A stretch of 8,355 nucleotides of DNA, taken from assembly GCA_903904635.1 (NCBI GenBank), contig CAIVDH010000420.1:1-8355 (forward strand), given 5' to 3'. Shown piece by piece: positions 6,762 to 8,355 of the stretch. The notes under the pieces are model-generated. The model did not search any database, was not told where the DNA came from, and was given only the letters and a program-made list of their open reading frames with translations. Both the position numbers and the translations under genes were made by a program. The stretch's first letter is position 1. The number at the start of each line of letters is the position of its first letter. The DNA is from an uncultured Burkholderiales bacterium. Lineage in GTDB: Bacteria > Pseudomonadota > Gammaproteobacteria > Burkholderiales > Burkholderiaceae_D.

Positions 6762-6767
6762 GCTGCC

Positions 6768-7826
6768 ATGAGCATACAGACCGACGATTTCAACCAGGAT
6801 CGCATCATAGCGGCCACCCCTGTGTCGCCTAATGAAGAGGCGATAGAGCGTGCGTTACGTCCCCATAAACTCGATGAATACGTAGGTCAGGAAAAAATCC
6901 GCGAGCAGCTGGAAATTTTTATCACCGCTGCAAAAAATCGTCACGAAGCACTTGATCACACCCTATTGTTTGGCCCGCCCGGGCTGGGTAAAACCACGCT
7001 GGCCCACATCATCGCGCGCGAGATGGGCGTAAATTTGCGTCAGACTTCTGGCCCTGTGCTAGAGCGAGCCGGTGATCTTGCCGCATTGCTTACCAATCTT
7101 GAAGCCAATGATGTGTTGTTCATCGATGAAATTCATCGGCTCTCGCCGGTAGTCGAAGAAATTCTTTATCCCGCACTAGAGGATTACCAGATCGACATCA
7201 TGATCGGCGAAGGACCGGCGGCACGTTCCGTGAGGCTGGATTTGCAACCCTTCACGCTCGTAGGCGCCACCACCCGCGCCGGCATGTTGACCAATCCTTT
7301 GCGTGACCGTTTCGGTATCGTGGCGCGGCTGGAGTTTTATACGGCTCAAGAGCTCACGCGCATAGTCATTCGCAGTGCAGCGCTGTTAAATGCCGTCATT
7401 GTTGACGATGGTGCTTTGGAAATTGCGCGACGCAGCCGTGGCACGCCGCGTATTGCCAATCGTTTATTGCGTCGTGTACGTGATTATGCAGAAGTAAAAG
7501 GCAACGGCGAAATCACCAAAGCAATCGCAGATGCGGCATTAGTTATGCTCGATGTTGATCCAGTCGGATTTGATTTGATGGATCGCAAGCTGCTCGAAGC
7601 CATACTGTTTAAATTTGGAGGCGGACCGGTAGGCCTCGATAATCTGGCTGCTGCAATAGGTGAAGAGCGCGATACGATAGAAGACGTGCTCGAACCTTAT
7701 TTGATACAGCAAGGCTATTTGCAGCGCACGCCACGCGGCCGTATCGCAACACCAACAGCCTACCGGCATTTTGGTGTTGCAGCGCCTAAGACCAGTCCAA
7801 ATGGAGATTTATGGGATCAATCCTGA
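6768..7826 (+). CDS. ruvB: Holliday junction branch migration ATPase RuvB
   Basis: RuvB is the AAA+ hexameric motor that drives branch migration together with RuvA. The protein is 352 residues, against 336 in E. coli; the extra length is mainly a hydrophilic N-terminal extension before the conserved [19 protein letters not shown]. Walker A is GPPGLGKTT at residues 69-77 and Walker B LFIDE at 117-121 followed by IHRL. Sensor 1 and the arginine finger lie in GATTRAG (166-172) with R170, and the sensor 2 region is [16 protein letters not shown] (224-239). The C-terminal winged-helix DNA-binding domain includes [20 protein letters not shown] and [12 protein letters not shown]. The ATG at 6768 is chosen because residues such as R170 then keep E. 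coli numbering and it is the first start in the gap; there is no Shine-Dalgarno site. The gene is intact and the identification is firm. Confidence 0.98.
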   Translation: MSIQTDDFNQDRIIAATPVSPNEEAIERALRPHKLDEYVGQEKIREQLEIFITAAKNRHEALDHTLLFGPPGLGKTTLAHIIAREMGVNLRQTSGPVLERAGDLAALLTNLEANDVLFIDEIHRLSPVVEEILYPALEDYQIDIMIGEGPAARSVRLDLQPFTLVGATTRAGMLTNPLRDRFGIVARLEFYTAQELTRIVIRSAALLNAVIVDDGALEIARRSRGTPRIANRLLRRVRDYAEVKGNGEITKAIADAALVMLDVDPVGFDLMDRKLLEAILFKFGGGPVGLDNLAAAIGEERDTIEDVLEPYLIQQGYLQRTPRGRIATPTAYRHFGVAAPKTSPNGDLWDQS

Positions 7827-7845
7827 TCTGAAACTGAACATGCGC

Positions 7846-7851
7846 AAGGAG
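7846..7851 (+). promoter_or_regulatory. Shine-Dalgarno site fixing the hydratase-like gene start
   Basis: AAGGAG ends four bases before the ATG at 7856. It supports this start over the later in-frame ATG at residue 33, and it suggests that the gene is translated independently of ruvB. Confidence 0.7.
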
Positions 7852-7855
7852 CGCC

Positions 7856-8355
7856 ATGCTCTCAACATTGCTTGCCAGCCGATATGCCCAAGAACTGCTG
7901 GAAGCACGTGCACATGCGCAAAAATTGCCCTTGCTTACATCTTCCACTGTGATGAGCGAAGAAGATGGCTACCAAATCACCCGCCAAATTATGGCTTTGC
8001 GCTTAGCGCGCGGTGAACGTTTAATCGGACGAAAAATAGAATTTTCCAATCGCAAGGTCTGGCAATGCTTTGGCGCAGATGAAGCATTGCATGGTCCGAT
8101 TTGGACGCCGCTGTTTTCCTCCACCGTGCGCCATGCGCATGACAATACAGGTGTGCAAAGCCTGGATGGTGCAGTGCAGCCGCGCATAGAGCCGCATATC
8201 GTATTCGGTTTAGGCGCCACCCCCCATCCCGATGCTGATCTTGATGCGCTCACCGACTGTATAGACTGGATGGCTCATGCAGTTGAAATCGCAGTTTGTC
8301 CTTTTCCTGATTGGAAATTTAATGCCGCTGATGCGATTGCTGCATTCGGTCTGCA
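7856..8355 (+). CDS. 2-keto-4-pentenoate hydratase-like protein (FAH superfamily), 3' truncated by window edge
   Basis: The frame stays open for 166 codons to the window edge, so the C-terminal portion is missing. The N-terminal helical segment (MLSTLLASRYAQELLEARA), LARGERLIGRKIEFSNRKVW (residues 50-69) and QPRIEPHIVFGLG (108-120) match the MhpD/XylJ/DmpE hydratase group. HAVEIAVCPFPDWKF (141-155) and AADAIAAFGL (157-166) add to the match. Classic members hydrate 2-hydroxypenta-2,4-dienoate in aromatic catabolism; many homologues have unknown substrates. Putative metal ligands are E112 and E144. Position 114, where the family usually has the second glutamate of an E-x-E pair, is histidine here (CAT at 8195-8197), and K60 is kept in GRKI. 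It starts 29 bases after ruvB with a good AAGGAG site. The superfamily is confident, the exact reaction is not, and no aromatic pathway genes are visible nearby. Confidence 0.85.
   Translation, partial: MLSTLLASRYAQELLEARAHAQKLPLLTSSTVMSEEDGYQITRQIMALRLARGERLIGRKIEFSNRKVWQCFGADEALHGPIWTPLFSSTVRHAHDNTGVQSLDGAVQPRIEPHIVFGLGATPHPDADLDALTDCIDWMAHAVEIAVCPFPDWKFNAADAIAAFGL

Noticed and set aside
7771..8016. 81-residue + strand open frame spanning the ruvB end and the hydratase start
   Set aside because: It overlaps two supported genes in another frame, lacks a ribosome-binding site, and its protein is not recognisable.
1..8355. Mobile element, CRISPR array, tRNA or rRNA gene, toxin-antitoxin or phage-defence system
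   Set aside because: No transposase or integrase, no regular spacer-repeat array, no RNA gene signature and no defence-like domain were seen; nearly all the DNA is explained by standard genes.

Overview
This window is a stretch of chromosomal housekeeping DNA from a proteobacterium, most likely a betaproteobacterium of the order Burkholderiales. The family Oxalobacteraceae is a reasonable guess. The evidence is the short 77-residue Fis downstream of dusB, the run dusB-fis-purH-ruvC-ruvA-ruvB, and the long form of the PEBP/YbhB-like protein. Base composition looks close to half GC by eye, lower than in Burkholderia proper, and ATA isoleucine codons are common. The genus assignment is inference only.

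Layout: every gene is on the + strand and gaps are short, so no gene-free stretch reaches 300 bases. From the left come the 3' part of tyrS (tyrosyl-tRNA synthetase, cut by the window edge), dtd (D-aminoacyl-tRNA deacylase, TTG start overlapping the tyrS stop), a PEBP/YbhB-like protein and a histidine phosphatase whose ATG overlaps the PEBP stop. Next are dusB (tRNA dihydrouridine synthase, GTG start), fis (nucleoid protein), purH (last two steps of IMP synthesis), ruvC, ruvA and ruvB (Holliday junction resolution). The window ends in the 5' part of a 2-keto-4-pentenoate hydratase-like gene of the fumarylacetoacetate hydrolase superfamily.

How the genes work together: tyrS and dtd are a charge-and-proofread pair, since TyrRS can mis-attach D-Tyr and DTD removes it. 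dusB-fis is a conserved pairing of a tRNA modification enzyme with a growth-rate-linked DNA-binding protein. The three ruv genes encode the complete branch-migration and resolution machine, and all diagnostic catalytic residues are present. The PEBP, phosphatase and hydratase genes have no obvious link to these roles.

I found no mobile element, CRISPR array, RNA gene, frameshift or convincing undescribed system. What merits a second look is small-scale. There is a decayed 14-bp tandem repeat ahead of dusB and a perfect dyad abutting the PEBP ribosome-binding site. A strong hairpin lies before ruvB. -10-like hexamers sit exactly six bases before both the ruvC and ruvB ATGs, suggesting leaderless starts. 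A probable metal-ligand substitution is visible in the hydratase.
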